DNA of 64,000 bases from Johnsonella ignava ATCC 51276 (GCF_000235445.1 NZ_JH378833.1:66435-130434), one strand, 5' to 3'. Counted from the first letter of the stretch, positions 1-8,820 are shown. Notes: generated by a model not told the origin, from the sequence alone. Numbers and translations are program-made.

Positions 1-28
1 AAATTTTCCCAGGAAAGGAGGTCTTTAA

Positions 29-1042
29 ATGGAAAGCCGGATTTCAAAAGTATTCTACCGGTCAATCCTTATACTCCTCCCTATAATATGTTTTCTTATA
101 TGTATAGGTGTAGGCCGCTACGGACTTGGGCATAAGGATGCACTTAGGGTGCTTGCAGATATAGTATTACACGGAAAAGCATCAGTCGCAAAAAGAGAAT
201 ACAGCATTATAATCAATACAAGGCTTTCAAGAATATCACTTGCGCTTATATGCGGAGGAGGACTTGCCGTAGCAGGTGTAGCACTCCAGTCTGTATTTTC
301 AAACCCATTAGTTTCTCCTGATACTCTTGGAGTTGCTTCAGGTGCAAGCTTCGGAGCGGCACTTGCACTTTTGTTTAAGGCTAATCTTTTCGCCGTTCAA
401 ATATCCGCACTTTTATTCGGTATCATAGCATGTGCAATTACTTACACAGTTTCAAGGGTTAAAGGCGGTCAAAACACTATAATGCTTATACTTTCAGGTA
501 TTATAGTCGGTTCACTTTTCCAGGCATTTGTTTCAATGGTTAAATATGTTGCAGATACTGATGAAATACTTCCGAATATAACATACTGGCTTATGGGAAG
601 CCTTTATACTTCTAACTGGAAAAGTATAATTATGGGAGCACCTCCCATAATTATATGTTCATTTATATTATTTATGGTACGCTGGAAAACCAATGTATTA
701 AGCCTTAGCGAAGATGAGGCAAAATCACTTGGTATGAATATAAGATATATGAGACTTGCCCTTATACTATGTTCTTCCGTTATAACCTCATCAGTAGTAT
801 CAATGTGCGGTCAAATAGGATGGATCGGACTTTTAATGCCTCATATGTGCAGGCTTATATTTGGAAGCGACAATTTAAAAGTCATACCTGCCTCAATCTC
901 ATTCGGTGCGGTCTTTCTGCTTATATGTGATACCTTTTCAAGGAGCATGACCGTTACTGAAGTACCTGTTTCAATATTGACCGCACTTGTGGGTGCACCT
1001 ATCTTTTTAATGCTTTTAAGGAACACAGGAGGGAACATATGA
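29..1042 (+). CDS. FecCD-family ABC transporter permease
   Basis: Membrane permease of an importer for chelated iron, haem or cobalamin. The 337-residue product is strongly hydrophobic throughout, as expected for the roughly ten-helix FecCD/BtuC fold. The conserved block GVALQSVFSNPLVSPDTLG near residues 83-101 and the C-terminal segment GWIGLLMPHMCRL near residues 266-278 are classic for the family. An AAGGAGG box seven bases before the ATG supports the start. The next gene overlaps by four bases (ATGA), so permease and ATPase are translationally coupled. The exact substrate cannot be read from sequence; an iron complex is most likely. The operon may begin upstream of the window. Confidence 0.93.
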   Translation: MESRISKVFYRSILILLPIICFLICIGVGRYGLGHKDALRVLADIVLHGKASVAKREYSIIINTRLSRISLALICGGGLAVAGVALQSVFSNPLVSPDTLGVASGASFGAALALLFKANLFAVQISALLFGIIACAITYTVSRVKGGQNTIMLILSGIIVGSLFQAFVSMVKYVADTDEILPNITYWLMGSLYTSNWKSIIMGAPPIIICSFILFMVRWKTNVLSLSEDEAKSLGMNIRYMRLALILCSSVITSSVVSMCGQIGWIGLLMPHMCRLIFGSDNLKVIPASISFGAVFLLICDTFSRSMTVTEVPVSILTALVGAPIFLMLLRNTGGNI

Positions 1043-1830
1043 TTTTTGAAACGGTAAACGCAAGCTTTTCTTACAAAAAAAATTCTGCCATGCTTCTTAA
1101 GAATATAAATTTAAATGTAGAAAGCAATGAGGTGCTTGCAATACTGGGACCAAACGGTATAGGAAAAACCACTCTGCTTAAATGCATGACAGGGCTATTG
1201 CACTGGAAAGAAGGCTTCAGCAGTATAGATAAAAGAAGAGTTGATGAGATGAGCTCAAAGGATTTTTTTTCAATCACCGCCTATGTTCCTCAGGCAAGGA
1301 ATCCGGCATTTGCCTACAAATCGGAAGAATTTATAATGCTCGGTCGTTCAATACATGTAGGTAATTTTTCAAAACCCGGAAAAAAGGATTATGAAAAAGT
1401 AAATGAAGTAATAGAGCTGTTAGCACTTCAGAAACTTGTAGGAAAATTTATAAACCGCCTAAGCGGCGGAGAACTTCAGATGCTCCTTATTGCAAGAGCC
1501 TTATGCCAAGAACCGTCCATACTCATACTTGATGAGCCTGAAAGTAATCTGGACTTTAAAAATCAGCTTATGATACTTGACAGTATAAGAAGGCTTGCAG
1601 ATAAAGGAATGATATGTATATTCAATACCCATTATCCATCACATGCATTTTCAATAGGTGATAAGGCAATTATGATAGGAAAAAATAGCCAAAATATATT
1701 CGGTTCTGTTGAAACAGTGCTTACTAAAAAGAATATAGAAACTGTATTCGGGGTAAATGTGGATATTGCAAAAAATATTTCAGGTAAAAAAGAATATACT
1801 ACAATAACCGCATTAAGTATAAAAAATTAA
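1039..1830 (+). CDS. ABC transporter ATP-binding protein, iron-chelate type
   Basis: ATPase partner of the preceding FecCD permease. The 263-residue protein has Walker A GPNGIGKTT near residue 37, the signature LSGGE near residue 142, Walker B LILDEPES near residue 160 and a switch histidine in NTHYPSH. The signature region LSGGELQMLLIARAL matches FecE/BtuD-type ATPases. The start codon lies inside the last codons of the permease gene. The binding lipoprotein follows after about 50 bases, completing a three-gene importer. Confidence 0.93.
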   Translation: MIFETVNASFSYKKNSAMLLKNINLNVESNEVLAILGPNGIGKTTLLKCMTGLLHWKEGFSSIDKRRVDEMSSKDFFSITAYVPQARNPAFAYKSEEFIMLGRSIHVGNFSKPGKKDYEKVNEVIELLALQKLVGKFINRLSGGELQMLLIARALCQEPSILILDEPESNLDFKNQLMILDSIRRLADKGMICIFNTHYPSHAFSIGDKAIMIGKNSQNIFGSVETVLTKKNIETVFGVNVDIAKNISGKKEYTTITALSIKN

Positions 1831-1883
1831 TTTTTAACGTAAAATAAAAGATCCGAAAAACGTATAATTTATAAGGAGGTTTT

Positions 1884-3065
1884 ATGAAAAGATATATTAA
1901 ATTTTTAGCAGGAATTTCACTTTTATCTCTGCTTACAGGCTGTACATCAAACAATACCGCTACAACTGGAAAGACTTCAGGAAATGTTTCAAACGAATCG
2001 GTTCCGGATACGGTTTCGAAGGAAAGCGTATTAAATCAGGCAACAGACGGCAAACAAAAATCCGGGAAAAGGGTTATAATAGACCAATACGGCTACGAAG
2101 TTGAACTGCCTGAAAAAATAGAACGTATAGCTATACACAGACTTTTGCCGCTTCCTTCAGTATATGCCGTATATAAGGGCGGAAATGTTGACGGTCTTGT
2201 ATCCATGCCGCCCGATTCACTTATAGCCGCACAAAATTCAATACTTTCAAAATATGCCCCTGATATACTTAATGTTTCAACTGATTATTACAAAGGCGGC
2301 GAGCTTAATATGGAAGAACTTTTAAAGCTTAAACCTGATGTGGTATTTTATGCGGGCGGCGACAAGGAAAGACAACAGTTTGAAAATGCCGGAATACCCG
2401 CAGTAGGATTTTCTACAACAGCTGATACTTCAACAATAGGTGTTATGGAAAAATGGATTGAACAGATGGAAGATGTCTTAGGTGAAGAAAGCAAAGTGAA
2501 CGGCATAGCGGAATATGCGGCTGAAACAGAAAAGGAAATTCTTTCAAGAATTAGTGATATACCTGAAAAGGACAGAGTAAAGGTTCTTATGATAGGGCAT
2601 TACAGCGATACAAATTTTACACTTGGAGGCTTCGGTGAATACTGGACTGATGCTACAGGAAGCATAAATGTAGGCAAAGGTGCGGAAGGAAATATAAATA
2701 TGGAACAGGTATATGCATGGAATCCCGACAAGATTTTTGTATCAACTCTTTCAGATTTCTTCCCTGAGGATTTTTATAACAATACTACAGTTGAGGGCGC
2801 CGACTGGAGCGGCGTGTCGGCAGTTATAAACAAGGAGGTTTATAAATTCCCCCTTGGTATGCACCGCTGGTGGCCGCCTTCAACGGATGCACCTCTTGCA
2901 TTGTGGTGGATAGCAAAAAATACCTATCCTGACAAATTTAAAGATATAAGTATTGAAGATAAAACGAAAGAATACTATAAAAAGTTTTATGATATGGAGC
3001 TAAGTGATGAGGATATAGATGCTATCCTTCACCCTGTAAAAGGTGTAGGCAGACATTATTATTAA
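1884..3065 (+). CDS. iron-type ABC transporter substrate-binding lipoprotein
   Basis: Extracellular binding protein of the importer encoded just upstream. The 393 residues begin with a lipoprotein signal, MKRYIKFLAG..LLTGC, with the lipidated cysteine near residue 20, followed by a Ser/Thr/Asn-rich linker to about residue 60. The rest matches the type III periplasmic-binding fold (PF01497): an IDQYGYEVELPEKIERIA opening strand, LLKLKPDVVFYAGG in the middle, and a long helix linking two lobes. AAGGAGG stands before the ATG. Iron-siderophore or haem is the most likely ligand; cobalamin is not excluded. A stem-loop terminator follows at 3115-3151. Confidence 0.9.
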   Translation: MKRYIKFLAGISLLSLLTGCTSNNTATTGKTSGNVSNESVPDTVSKESVLNQATDGKQKSGKRVIIDQYGYEVELPEKIERIAIHRLLPLPSVYAVYKGGNVDGLVSMPPDSLIAAQNSILSKYAPDILNVSTDYYKGGELNMEELLKLKPDVVFYAGGDKERQQFENAGIPAVGFSTTADTSTIGVMEKWIEQMEDVLGEESKVNGIAEYAAETEKEILSRISDIPEKDRVKVLMIGHYSDTNFTLGGFGEYWTDATGSINVGKGAEGNINMEQVYAWNPDKIFVSTLSDFFPEDFYNNTTVEGADWSGVSAVINKEVYKFPLGMHRWWPPSTDAPLALWWIAKNTYPDKFKDISIEDKTKEYYKKFYDMELSDEDIDAILHPVKGVGRHYY

Positions 3066-3114
3066 TTACATGAGTTTTATATTCAGTATTAAAATACAAT
3101 TTTAAAAATATAAA

Positions 3115-3151
3115 AGGACAGTAAACAGATATTTTATCCGCTTACTGTCCT
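3115..3151. terminator. bidirectional terminator between convergent genes
   Basis: A ten-base-pair stem, AGGACAGTAA against TTACTGTCCT, encloses a 17-base loop. T-rich sequence follows on both strands. It lies between the importer operon on the + strand and the small gene at 3178-3435 on the - strand, so it can serve both. Confidence 0.8.
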
Positions 3152-3177
3152 GATTTATTATTATATTTTATTAAAAG

Positions 3178-3435
3178 CTATTTTCCATCCTCAGGCTTCT
3201 CCGCCTTTATAGCATCATCCAATTTTTTCACAGAGCCTTCAATATCATTAGTATCTACATCATCGGCATTATTCTTTATAAGGCCGAGCACTGTCTGAAC
3301 TGCACTGTCAGGCAGATCTATACCTGCGAGCTCCCTAATAACCGCTGCCGGATCTTCATTAAATTTTTTAAGAAAATCAGGATCCGACTCCGCCTTAGCT
3401 TTCATAGCATTTAACTGAGACTTGATATCTTTCAC
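3178..3435 (-). CDS. small acidic helical protein, NHLP/Nif11-leader-like
   Basis: An 85-residue highly charged protein starting at GTG, with a near-perfect AAAGGAGG seven to eight bases upstream. The central part, FLKKFNEDPAAVIRELAGI, followed by DLPDSAVQTV, resembles the helix-turn layout of nitrile-hydratase-like (NHLP) leader peptides, where a damaged-helix DP motif precedes a GxxLP segment. There is no double glycine, no cysteine and no obvious core peptide, and no modification enzyme is next door, so a RiPP precursor is not supported. It stands alone between a terminator and a long non-coding stretch. It could equally be a small stress or scaffold protein. Real gene: likely; function: unknown. 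Confidence 0.7.
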   Translation of the reverse strand: MKDIKSQLNAMKAKAESDPDFLKKFNEDPAAVIRELAGIDLPDSAVQTVLGLIKNNADDVDTNDIEGSVKKLDDAIKAEKPEDGK

Positions 3436-3677
3436 TTTTTATACCTCCTTTAATATTTCACTTCCGAAACAACCTCACTTTAAGGTTCAACTGACTTTTC
3501 CCATCCCTTACACATAGAACTATATCCGGTAAAAACTGTAAGCAAAGCCCTTTGCATGACTGTATTAAAACCAGTATTTATCGTTACGGTACGCAGATTA
3601 TACCATATAAAAATTCTTACCGCAATAAGCTTATTTTATAATCTGAACCGGAAAATTGACAATTATGTATTAAAAAT
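3436..3677. other. intergenic stretch with left copy of 26-bp repeat
   Basis: No reading frame is supported here. It holds the ribosome binding site of the small gene to its left and, at 3621-3646, a copy of the last codons and trailer of the metallo-hydrolase gene located at 4242. Confidence 0.5.
3621..3646. repeat. 26-bp direct repeat, left copy
   Basis: Identical over 26 bases to 4232-4257, beginning CGCAATAAGCTTATT. The right copy contains the stop codon and last codons (Ile-Ile-Lys-stop) of the hydrolase gene. The two copies bracket the frameshifted DUF2691-like gene, which looks like a small insertion at the 3' end of the hydrolase gene. Confidence 0.8.
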
Positions 3678-4152
3678 TTAACCAAGTTCTGCATTATACC
3701 TCTCCAAATCCTGTGCAAAAGGAAAACTTTCCTGCAATAAATCAACCTGTTTATTGTCCTTGCTGATAAATAAAACAAAGCAACCATCCCACGCTGTTAT
3801 TTCAATTTCTGCAAGAGGATGTTGTAATTTCAGCGGATTTTTCCAAAAACCGGTATAGCCATCAGCAAAGGGCAGCGGATATTTTAATACATCCTCCTTT
3901 GAAATATCCTTAGAAAAAGCTGATAAAACACCCCATATCCATTGAAAATTCTCTGTATGCATATCTATCAAAGTATTTCCGTCAACCCAAAGTTTTTTTT
4001 TTGAATATTTCAGAATATTCAGGATTTCTAGGATAGCACTCCGGATATGTAATTAACCAGTTATATTCTTTCTCTACTGCATAAATACTCCTTAATATTT
4101 TAGGAAATATATCACAACTGCCGGTATTCTGATCTATAATAAGTCCTTTCAT
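3678..4152 (-). pseudogene. DUF2691-like protein, frameshifted at an A10 run
   Basis: Two overlapping reading frames join into one 158-residue protein if a run of ten A (T10 on the + strand at 3993-4002) is read as nine. The N-terminal part runs MKGLIIDQNTG..EIFKKK, and the C-terminal part LWVDGNTLIDMHTENFQWIW to the stop at 3678. The whole resembles the Bacillus DUF2691 family of unknown function, from memory and with modest certainty. As sequenced, translation from 4152 stops just after the run. Alternatives are transcriptional slippage on the A10 tract, phase variation, true decay or a sequencing indel. A GGGG-type ribosome binding site precedes the ATG. The gene lies between the two copies of a 26-bp repeat. 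Confidence 0.65.
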
Positions 4153-4231
4153 ATATAAGCACCCCGGTATAAATTATTTTTTATCTATATTAAACTTATT
4201 TCTAAAATAAAAGTTCCTACCGAATTCCTAG

Positions 4232-4257
4232 CGCAATAAGCTTATTTTATAATCTGA
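4232..4257. repeat. 26-bp direct repeat, right copy
   Basis: Right copy of the repeat at 3621-3646. It overlaps the stop codon and final codons of the metallo-hydrolase gene. This is what one expects if an insertion restored the end of the target gene and displaced the old end. Confidence 0.8.
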
Positions 4258-5192
4258 TCTCCATCCTTCATAACATAATGTTTTTTTACACCGAGCTCAT
4301 TCATCCACTCCCTCACCTTAAGAGTAAGATAGCTGCCGCTCCCTTTTCCGCCTCCGTTATCATTGTCCCAGAGCCACTCAGGTGAATTCCACATACATAT
4401 ACTCGGACTTATTATCTTATAAACATCTTTATTTACACCATACTGACCATGGTGAGCCATCTGGACTATATCGCTGTCAAGTTCAAAAGCGGGAACATCA
4501 TTTTTAAGCTGCTCGCCGGCTTCAGGTCCCATATCTCCTAAAAACAGAACTCTTGTGCCTGCAATATCAAATCTGTATGCAATTGAAGAATTATTTATTG
4601 AATTAACTCCAAATTGATAAGGCGGATTTAAAACATTTACTTTTATATTGCCTATATTAATTATATCTCCTCGCTTTACATCAGAATGTATACTTTCGGG
4701 ATTAAGTTTTTCAATTGCAGCCTTGCAGTCAAAGACCGTCTGTGAGCGATAGGCTTCATTTCTTATATACCAGTCATTATCTAAAAAATTATAATATACC
4801 CCGTCTATAATCATATCCCCCGGACCGTCATTTATAATCTTTGTAAGAGCTCCTACATGATCACTGTGCGGATGTGTTATAAACCATGCACTTACCCTAT
4901 TACCCTTACTTCTAATTATATCTCTTAAATGATCGGCATCCTCAGGAAGTCCCCCGTCAACAACTATAACCTCGCCGCTACTTGCTATAATTACATAGCT
5001 CATCATCTGGCTCTGTGTCTGTCCTCCAACCAGAATAATCTGTGCACCTCCAAGCATATCCTTTCCATTCCAATTCATCTTTGAATCCGCACCCGAATAA
5101 ACCACACGTGAATCCGCATAGGCAATCAGGGCTGTAAAAGCCGTCAAAAAAGTACACAGCATAAATAATGCAATTTTTTTAAATATATTCAT
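4242..5192 (-). CDS. exported metallo-beta-lactamase-fold hydrolase, ComEC-like domain
   Basis: A secreted 316-residue hydrolase. A signal peptide, MNIFKKIALF followed by a hydrophobic core and AYA-DS, gives a plausible signal peptidase I site. The mature part has the metal motif THPHSDHVGAL, VDGGLPED for the first strand, a later LFLGDMG and MAHHGQYG, matching the ComEC/Rec2 C-terminal MBL fold. There is no competence membrane part, so it acts as a standalone extracellular enzyme of unknown substrate. An in-frame TTG eight codons upstream (5216) has AAAGG seven bases before it and is an alternative start; the ATG was chosen because it gives a clean signal peptide. Its last codons form part of a 26-bp repeat. 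Confidence 0.85.
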   Translation of the reverse strand: MNIFKKIALFMLCTFLTAFTALIAYADSRVVYSGADSKMNWNGKDMLGGAQIILVGGQTQSQMMSYVIIASSGEVIVVDGGLPEDADHLRDIIRSKGNRVSAWFITHPHSDHVGALTKIINDGPGDMIIDGVYYNFLDNDWYIRNEAYRSQTVFDCKAAIEKLNPESIHSDVKRGDIINIGNIKVNVLNPPYQFGVNSINNSSIAYRFDIAGTRVLFLGDMGPEAGEQLKNDVPAFELDSDIVQMAHHGQYGVNKDVYKIISPSICMWNSPEWLWDNDNGGGKGSGSYLTLKVREWMNELGVKKHYVMKDGDQIIK

Positions 5193-5362
5193 AATTTTAT
5201 ATACAATTCCTTCCAAAATATTACCTTTTTTTCTTTAAGATTTTCCGTTTTCTCCTTCTATATCCTATACAAACCGTTTTACTTAAATCTTATATAAACC
5301 GTATTATACCAGCTACAAATCTTATTATACACTCCAAAACATCCTATTTGCTAAAAACCGTA

Positions 5363-5944
5363 CTATTTACTCTTGCCGGTGCCGCTGCTGCTTTCACCGG
5401 AAGATTCCGTTTCCTTATTACCTCTTATTACAGGTATTACAGGATCATTTTTCCCCGGATCAATAATTTGATTTACATAATAATTTTCAGGTTTCATAAT
5501 ATCACCTTCGGTAAATATCTCAAGTTCAAGCGTGTATTTATCCCATAAACCTCCGTAATAGCCGTCAGCCGACTTTTTAATTGAAAAATCCTGAACCGCT
5601 GCAGCATCATTAAACGCCTTTATATAGTCAGGTCCGTAATTTAAAGCTTCAACCTGAGTTGCATCATTTGAAAGAACCCATATAAGCCTTATCACATTCT
5701 GGTCAAGTCTTTCTACATCAATATCTATATAATCGCCTTTCGGATAATCTTCCTTTGAAAGTGCAGCCTGACAGTCCTCCTGCACCTGTTCCCAGTCAAT
5801 CTCAATATTTTCCTTTGTTTGAAAATCAGGCTCGGCTCCGACACTCTGCGGTGTTACTATTTCCGGTTCAGTACAACCCGCAGCCACACATGCCGCACCG
5901 GCAATAAAAACGGTTATAATAACCGCCTTTTTTAATCTTATCAT
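5363..5944 (-). CDS. lipoprotein of unknown function
   Basis: A 193-residue protein with a lipoprotein signal, MIRLKKAVIITVFIAG ending VAAGC, so anchored on the outer face of the membrane. The mature domain of about 150 residues shows no family I recognise. The C-terminus is a low-complexity Ser/Gly/Glu/Lys tail after about residue 177. It is transcribed in the same direction as, and upstream of, the exported hydrolase with about 170 bases between, so the two may be co-expressed. The ribosome binding site is weak. Confidence 0.75.
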   Translation of the reverse strand: MIRLKKAVIITVFIAGAACVAAGCTEPEIVTPQSVGAEPDFQTKENIEIDWEQVQEDCQAALSKEDYPKGDYIDIDVERLDQNVIRLIWVLSNDATQVEALNYGPDYIKAFNDAAAVQDFSIKKSADGYYGGLWDKYTLELEIFTEGDIMKPENYYVNQIIDPGKNDPVIPVIRGNKETESSGESSSGTGKSK

Positions 5945-6575
5945 AATATTTTAAGCTTTAATCTCCTGCCTTACAGCTATCCAATCCTATATACAGATGC
6001 CTTTCACCATACTTAACAACGGGTATATAAAAAAACACATTTTATAAACCTTATAAAGACCGGCACTTTATATAGCGGTCTTCAGTTTATATTATATATC
6101 CCCGTTAAATACATCAGACAGTCTATGTAATTAAAGCCTTTCCTTTCTGTTTTATATTTATATAACAGGCAGCTTATATTAAAATACAGCCCTGTTTTTA
6201 ATATCATTTTTGAATTTAAAATTTGTACTATATAAAAAATTTACAATATTAAAATCAAAAATCAGTTATGAGGCATATATAGGCACTAACTGCATTACTA
6301 TACAATGAAAAGGCTAATATCATGCATGCCGAAAACATTGTATAAATCATTAATCGCATTACCCTATAACTCGTAGCATTATATAAAAAAATACGGGATT
6401 TTTGTAGTGGTTTTTTATAAATGTCAGAAATTCTTAATAAATCATTTTAGTGAGACACCGGTTAAAGGTTTCACATATAAAAATGCTTTATTTTATAATT
6501 ATACGATTTTAGCAGACACCTAACAGTCATTTAAAGAAATGCCTGATAAATCATTTTTTTTAGTTTTATAAATGC
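5945..6575. other. long non-coding stretch upstream of divergent genes
   Basis: No credible gene. It is very AT-rich. A weak inverted repeat, AAGACCG at 6056-6062 against CGGTCTT at 6076-6082 with a 13-base loop, is the only compact structure seen, and it lacks a T tract. A partial copy of a palindromic repeat (GAAATGCCTGATAAATCATT) lies near 6535-6556. Confidence 0.4.
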
Positions 6576-6604
6576 TTGCATTAAAGTTATATTTATGCTA
6601 TTAT
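6576..6604 (+). promoter_or_regulatory. sigma-A type promoter for the BCCT transporter
   Basis: TTGCAT (6576-6581), a 17-base spacer, and TATTAT (6599-6604) with an extended -10 TG dinucleotide two bases upstream. Transcription would start near 6611, leaving a leader of about 145 bases before the gene at 6758. Confidence 0.7.
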
Positions 6605-6643
6605 GTTCAATATATTTGTATTATGATATATTTTTGAACATAA
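6601..6643. promoter_or_regulatory. operator-like inverted repeat over the transcription start
   Basis: Perfect ten-base arms, TTATGTTCAA at 6601-6610 and TTGAACATAA at 6634-6643, are 33 bases apart, about three helical turns. The left arm overlaps the -10 element. This suits a repressor binding both half-sites, or a hairpin at the very 5' end of the transcript. Confidence 0.5.
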
Positions 6644-6757
6644 TTTGTAGACATAAGTTCTGCATATTACTGTATTTAATTAAGAAGTCATAATGGATAC
6701 ATGCTAATTAAAATGTACTCAGACTGAATAAATGAAAGGACAGGTTAAAAATATTTT

Positions 6758-8335
6758 ATGAATAAAGAGATTTTAACAGATGATACAAAAAAACTTATAA
6801 AAAGGCTTGATCCGGCACTTACTTTTATACCATTTATAAGCATCATGGTATTATGTGCCTTATTTATAAAATCACCACAAGGCTCGGCTGTGGTACTCGA
6901 ACATATACGAAGCTTTCTAAGCGACTCTCTTTCAGCCTTCTACATACTTGTGGGATTTGGAGCCTTTTTAGTTTCACTCTATATAGCATTCTCAAAATAC
7001 GGGCATATAAAGCTTGGAAATTATGAAAAACCTCAATTTTCTTTTTTTGCATGGGGCAGTATGATGTTTACAGCAGGACTTGCCGCTGATATACTGTTTT
7101 ACTCAATATGCGAATGGATACTCTATGCAAAGGAAAGTCGTATATCCGATCTTGGCGATATGCAAACATGGGCTTCAACATATCCTTTATTTCACTGGGG
7201 ACCTATCCCCTGGAGCTTTTACCTGATCCTTGCATGTGCATTCGGATTTATGCTGCATGTTAAAAAATGTAAAAGGCAGCGTTACTCAGAGGCATGCAGA
7301 CCGATTATCGGAAAATCTGCTGACGGGCTTTTAGGAAGACTTATAGATCTTACAGCGGTTTTTGCACTTATAGCAGGTACATCAACCACATTTTCACTTG
7401 CCACACCGCTACTGTCAAGTGCTGTAAGCAGAATTTTCAAAATTGCCCAAAGCAGTACACTTACAGTATTACTTCTTGTAATTATATGTATAATCTATAC
7501 AGTATGTGCATATTTCGGCTTAAAAGGTGTTGAAATCATGGCTTCTTCATGTACATATATATTCTTTATATTGCTTTTATACATACTTATAGGCGGCGGA
7601 AAAACCAGATATATTATAGAAACAGGCATTTCCTCCATAGGAACTCTTGCAGATAATTTTATTACGCTTGCAACATACACCGATTCATCAAGACAAAACG
7701 GCTTCGTGCAGAGCTGGACAGTATTTTACTGGGCATACTGGATAGTATGGTGTGTAGCAACACCGTTTTTTATAGGAAGCATAAGCCGTGGAAGAACATT
7801 AAAACAAACTGTGCTCGGAGGATATATATTTGGTCTTTCAGGCACATTTACATCATTTATAATTTTAGGAAATTATGGTCTTGGACTTGAAATACTTGAT
7901 AATGTAAATATTACAGGTTTTTATGAAAAAACTCAGGATATATATAAAACTATATTATTTATATTTGATAAGCTGCCTTTTACAAATATCGCCCTTATAC
8001 TGCTTATATTGGCAATGATTGCCTTTTATGCTACAACATTTGATTCACTGACGATAGTAGCAGCCTCCTACTCATATAATGACCTGAATTTTGATGAGAT
8101 ACCTGATAAAAGAGTAAAGTTGTTCTGGGCAGTGCTGCTTATACTGTTTCCGATAGCACTTATTTTTTCAGGAAAATCCATGGAAAATCTGCAGACGGTA
8201 TCAATAATCGCAGCCTTTCCTGTAGGTATAATACTAATACTTATAGTTGCAGGTTTCTTTAAAGATGCCTCGTCTTATTTAAAAAATATTTCCGATTCAA
8301 GTGATATTTCCAAGAAAAGTAATAAACAAAGCTGA
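6758..8335 (+). CDS. BCCT-family betaine/choline/carnitine transporter
   Basis: A 525-residue, roughly 12-helix transporter for quaternary ammonium osmolytes. Family blocks are clear: WGSMMFTAGLAADILFYS, FHWGPIPWSFY near residue 146, GTSTTFSLATPLL near residue 207, and the aromatic region FYWAYWIVWCVATPFFIG leading into SRGRTLKQ. These correspond to the substrate site and the conserved helix 8 loop of BetP/CaiT/OpuD. The C-terminal tail is short with no regulatory domain, so the sensor extension of BetP is absent. AAAGGACAGG lies 13 bases before the ATG. Betaine uptake is likely; the precise ligand is not readable. Confidence 0.92.
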   Translation: MNKEILTDDTKKLIKRLDPALTFIPFISIMVLCALFIKSPQGSAVVLEHIRSFLSDSLSAFYILVGFGAFLVSLYIAFSKYGHIKLGNYEKPQFSFFAWGSMMFTAGLAADILFYSICEWILYAKESRISDLGDMQTWASTYPLFHWGPIPWSFYLILACAFGFMLHVKKCKRQRYSEACRPIIGKSADGLLGRLIDLTAVFALIAGTSTTFSLATPLLSSAVSRIFKIAQSSTLTVLLLVIICIIYTVCAYFGLKGVEIMASSCTYIFFILLLYILIGGGKTRYIIETGISSIGTLADNFITLATYTDSSRQNGFVQSWTVFYWAYWIVWCVATPFFIGSISRGRTLKQTVLGGYIFGLSGTFTSFIILGNYGLGLEILDNVNITGFYEKTQDIYKTILFIFDKLPFTNIALILLILAMIAFYATTFDSLTIVAASYSYNDLNFDEIPDKRVKLFWAVLLILFPIALIFSGKSMENLQTVSIIAAFPVGIILILIVAGFFKDASSYLKNISDSSDISKKSNKQS

Positions 8336-8386
8336 AGTTTTATTTCAGAAAATTAATTATAATCAAAAACTGCGGACTTTGATATT

Positions 8387-8614
8387 TTAGCCCTCTTCAA
8401 ATACATCACTGTCGAAAAAATCCCGTATACTCATACCGAAACCGTATGCGATTTTTTCGACAGTTTTCATTCCCGTATTTTTAGATTTCATTGATACTAT
8501 ATCCTTTAAAGTTGTTTTAGGAATACCTGATATCTTTGAAAGCCTGTAAAGGGTTATATCATTTTTATAACATAATATTGTTATCCTTGATGACACCGCT
8601 TCATAAATCCTCAT
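8387..8614 (-). CDS. XRE-family helix-turn-helix regulator
   Basis: A 75-residue protein consisting almost entirely of a Cro/CI-type helix-turn-helix: ITLYRLSKISGIPKTTLKDI is the recognition region at about residues 20-39, followed by SIRDFFD near the C-terminus, as in many small XRE proteins. AAAGGAG lies before the ATG. It is convergent with the BCCT gene. It may regulate itself or the transporter whose promoter carries an inverted repeat, but nothing in sequence proves either. Confidence 0.87.
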   Translation of the reverse strand: MRIYEAVSSRITILCYKNDITLYRLSKISGIPKTTLKDIVSMKSKNTGMKTVEKIAYGFGMSIRDFFDSDVFEEG

Positions 8615-8732
8615 ATCTGCTCCTTTCAGAAAAACTGCCTTGATATAGCAGTATATATTAAGATAAAAATGATTATTATAGATTGTTTGATAGTGTTTAA
8701 TATTGTTTAAATGTTGATTTGATATTTGTTTC

Positions 8733-8802
8733 AGGGAAACACTTATTAAATATTTCCCGTACGAAAATCGTATGCACTTATTGCTATAAGATTTTGTGCA
8801 CA
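8733..8802. repeat. dispersed intergenic repeat, copy with GTRCGAAAATC box
   Basis: A GGGAAA..TTTCCC palindrome followed by GTACGAAAATCGTATGC and a CTTATTGCTATAAGATTTTG segment. The second half is alignable with 37012-37056, which has GTGCGAAAATCACATACGC and CTTATAGGATTCTGTG. It may be a degenerate member of a small mobile or structured intergenic repeat family. Confidence 0.45.
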
Positions 8803-8820
8803 GGTATGCAGAGCTGCATG

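Noticed and set aside
3178..3435. RiPP precursor with modification cluster
   Set aside because: No radical SAM, LanM, YcaO or peptidase-transporter gene near it, and no core peptide or cleavage motif.
5348..5548. 66-codon + strand frame opposite the lipoprotein gene
   Set aside because: Antisense to the C-terminal coding region of a lipoprotein with a clear signal and lipobox.
6056..6082. Terminator candidate AAGACCG/CGGTCTT
   Set aside because: Seven base pairs with a 13-base loop and no T run; not near a gene end.
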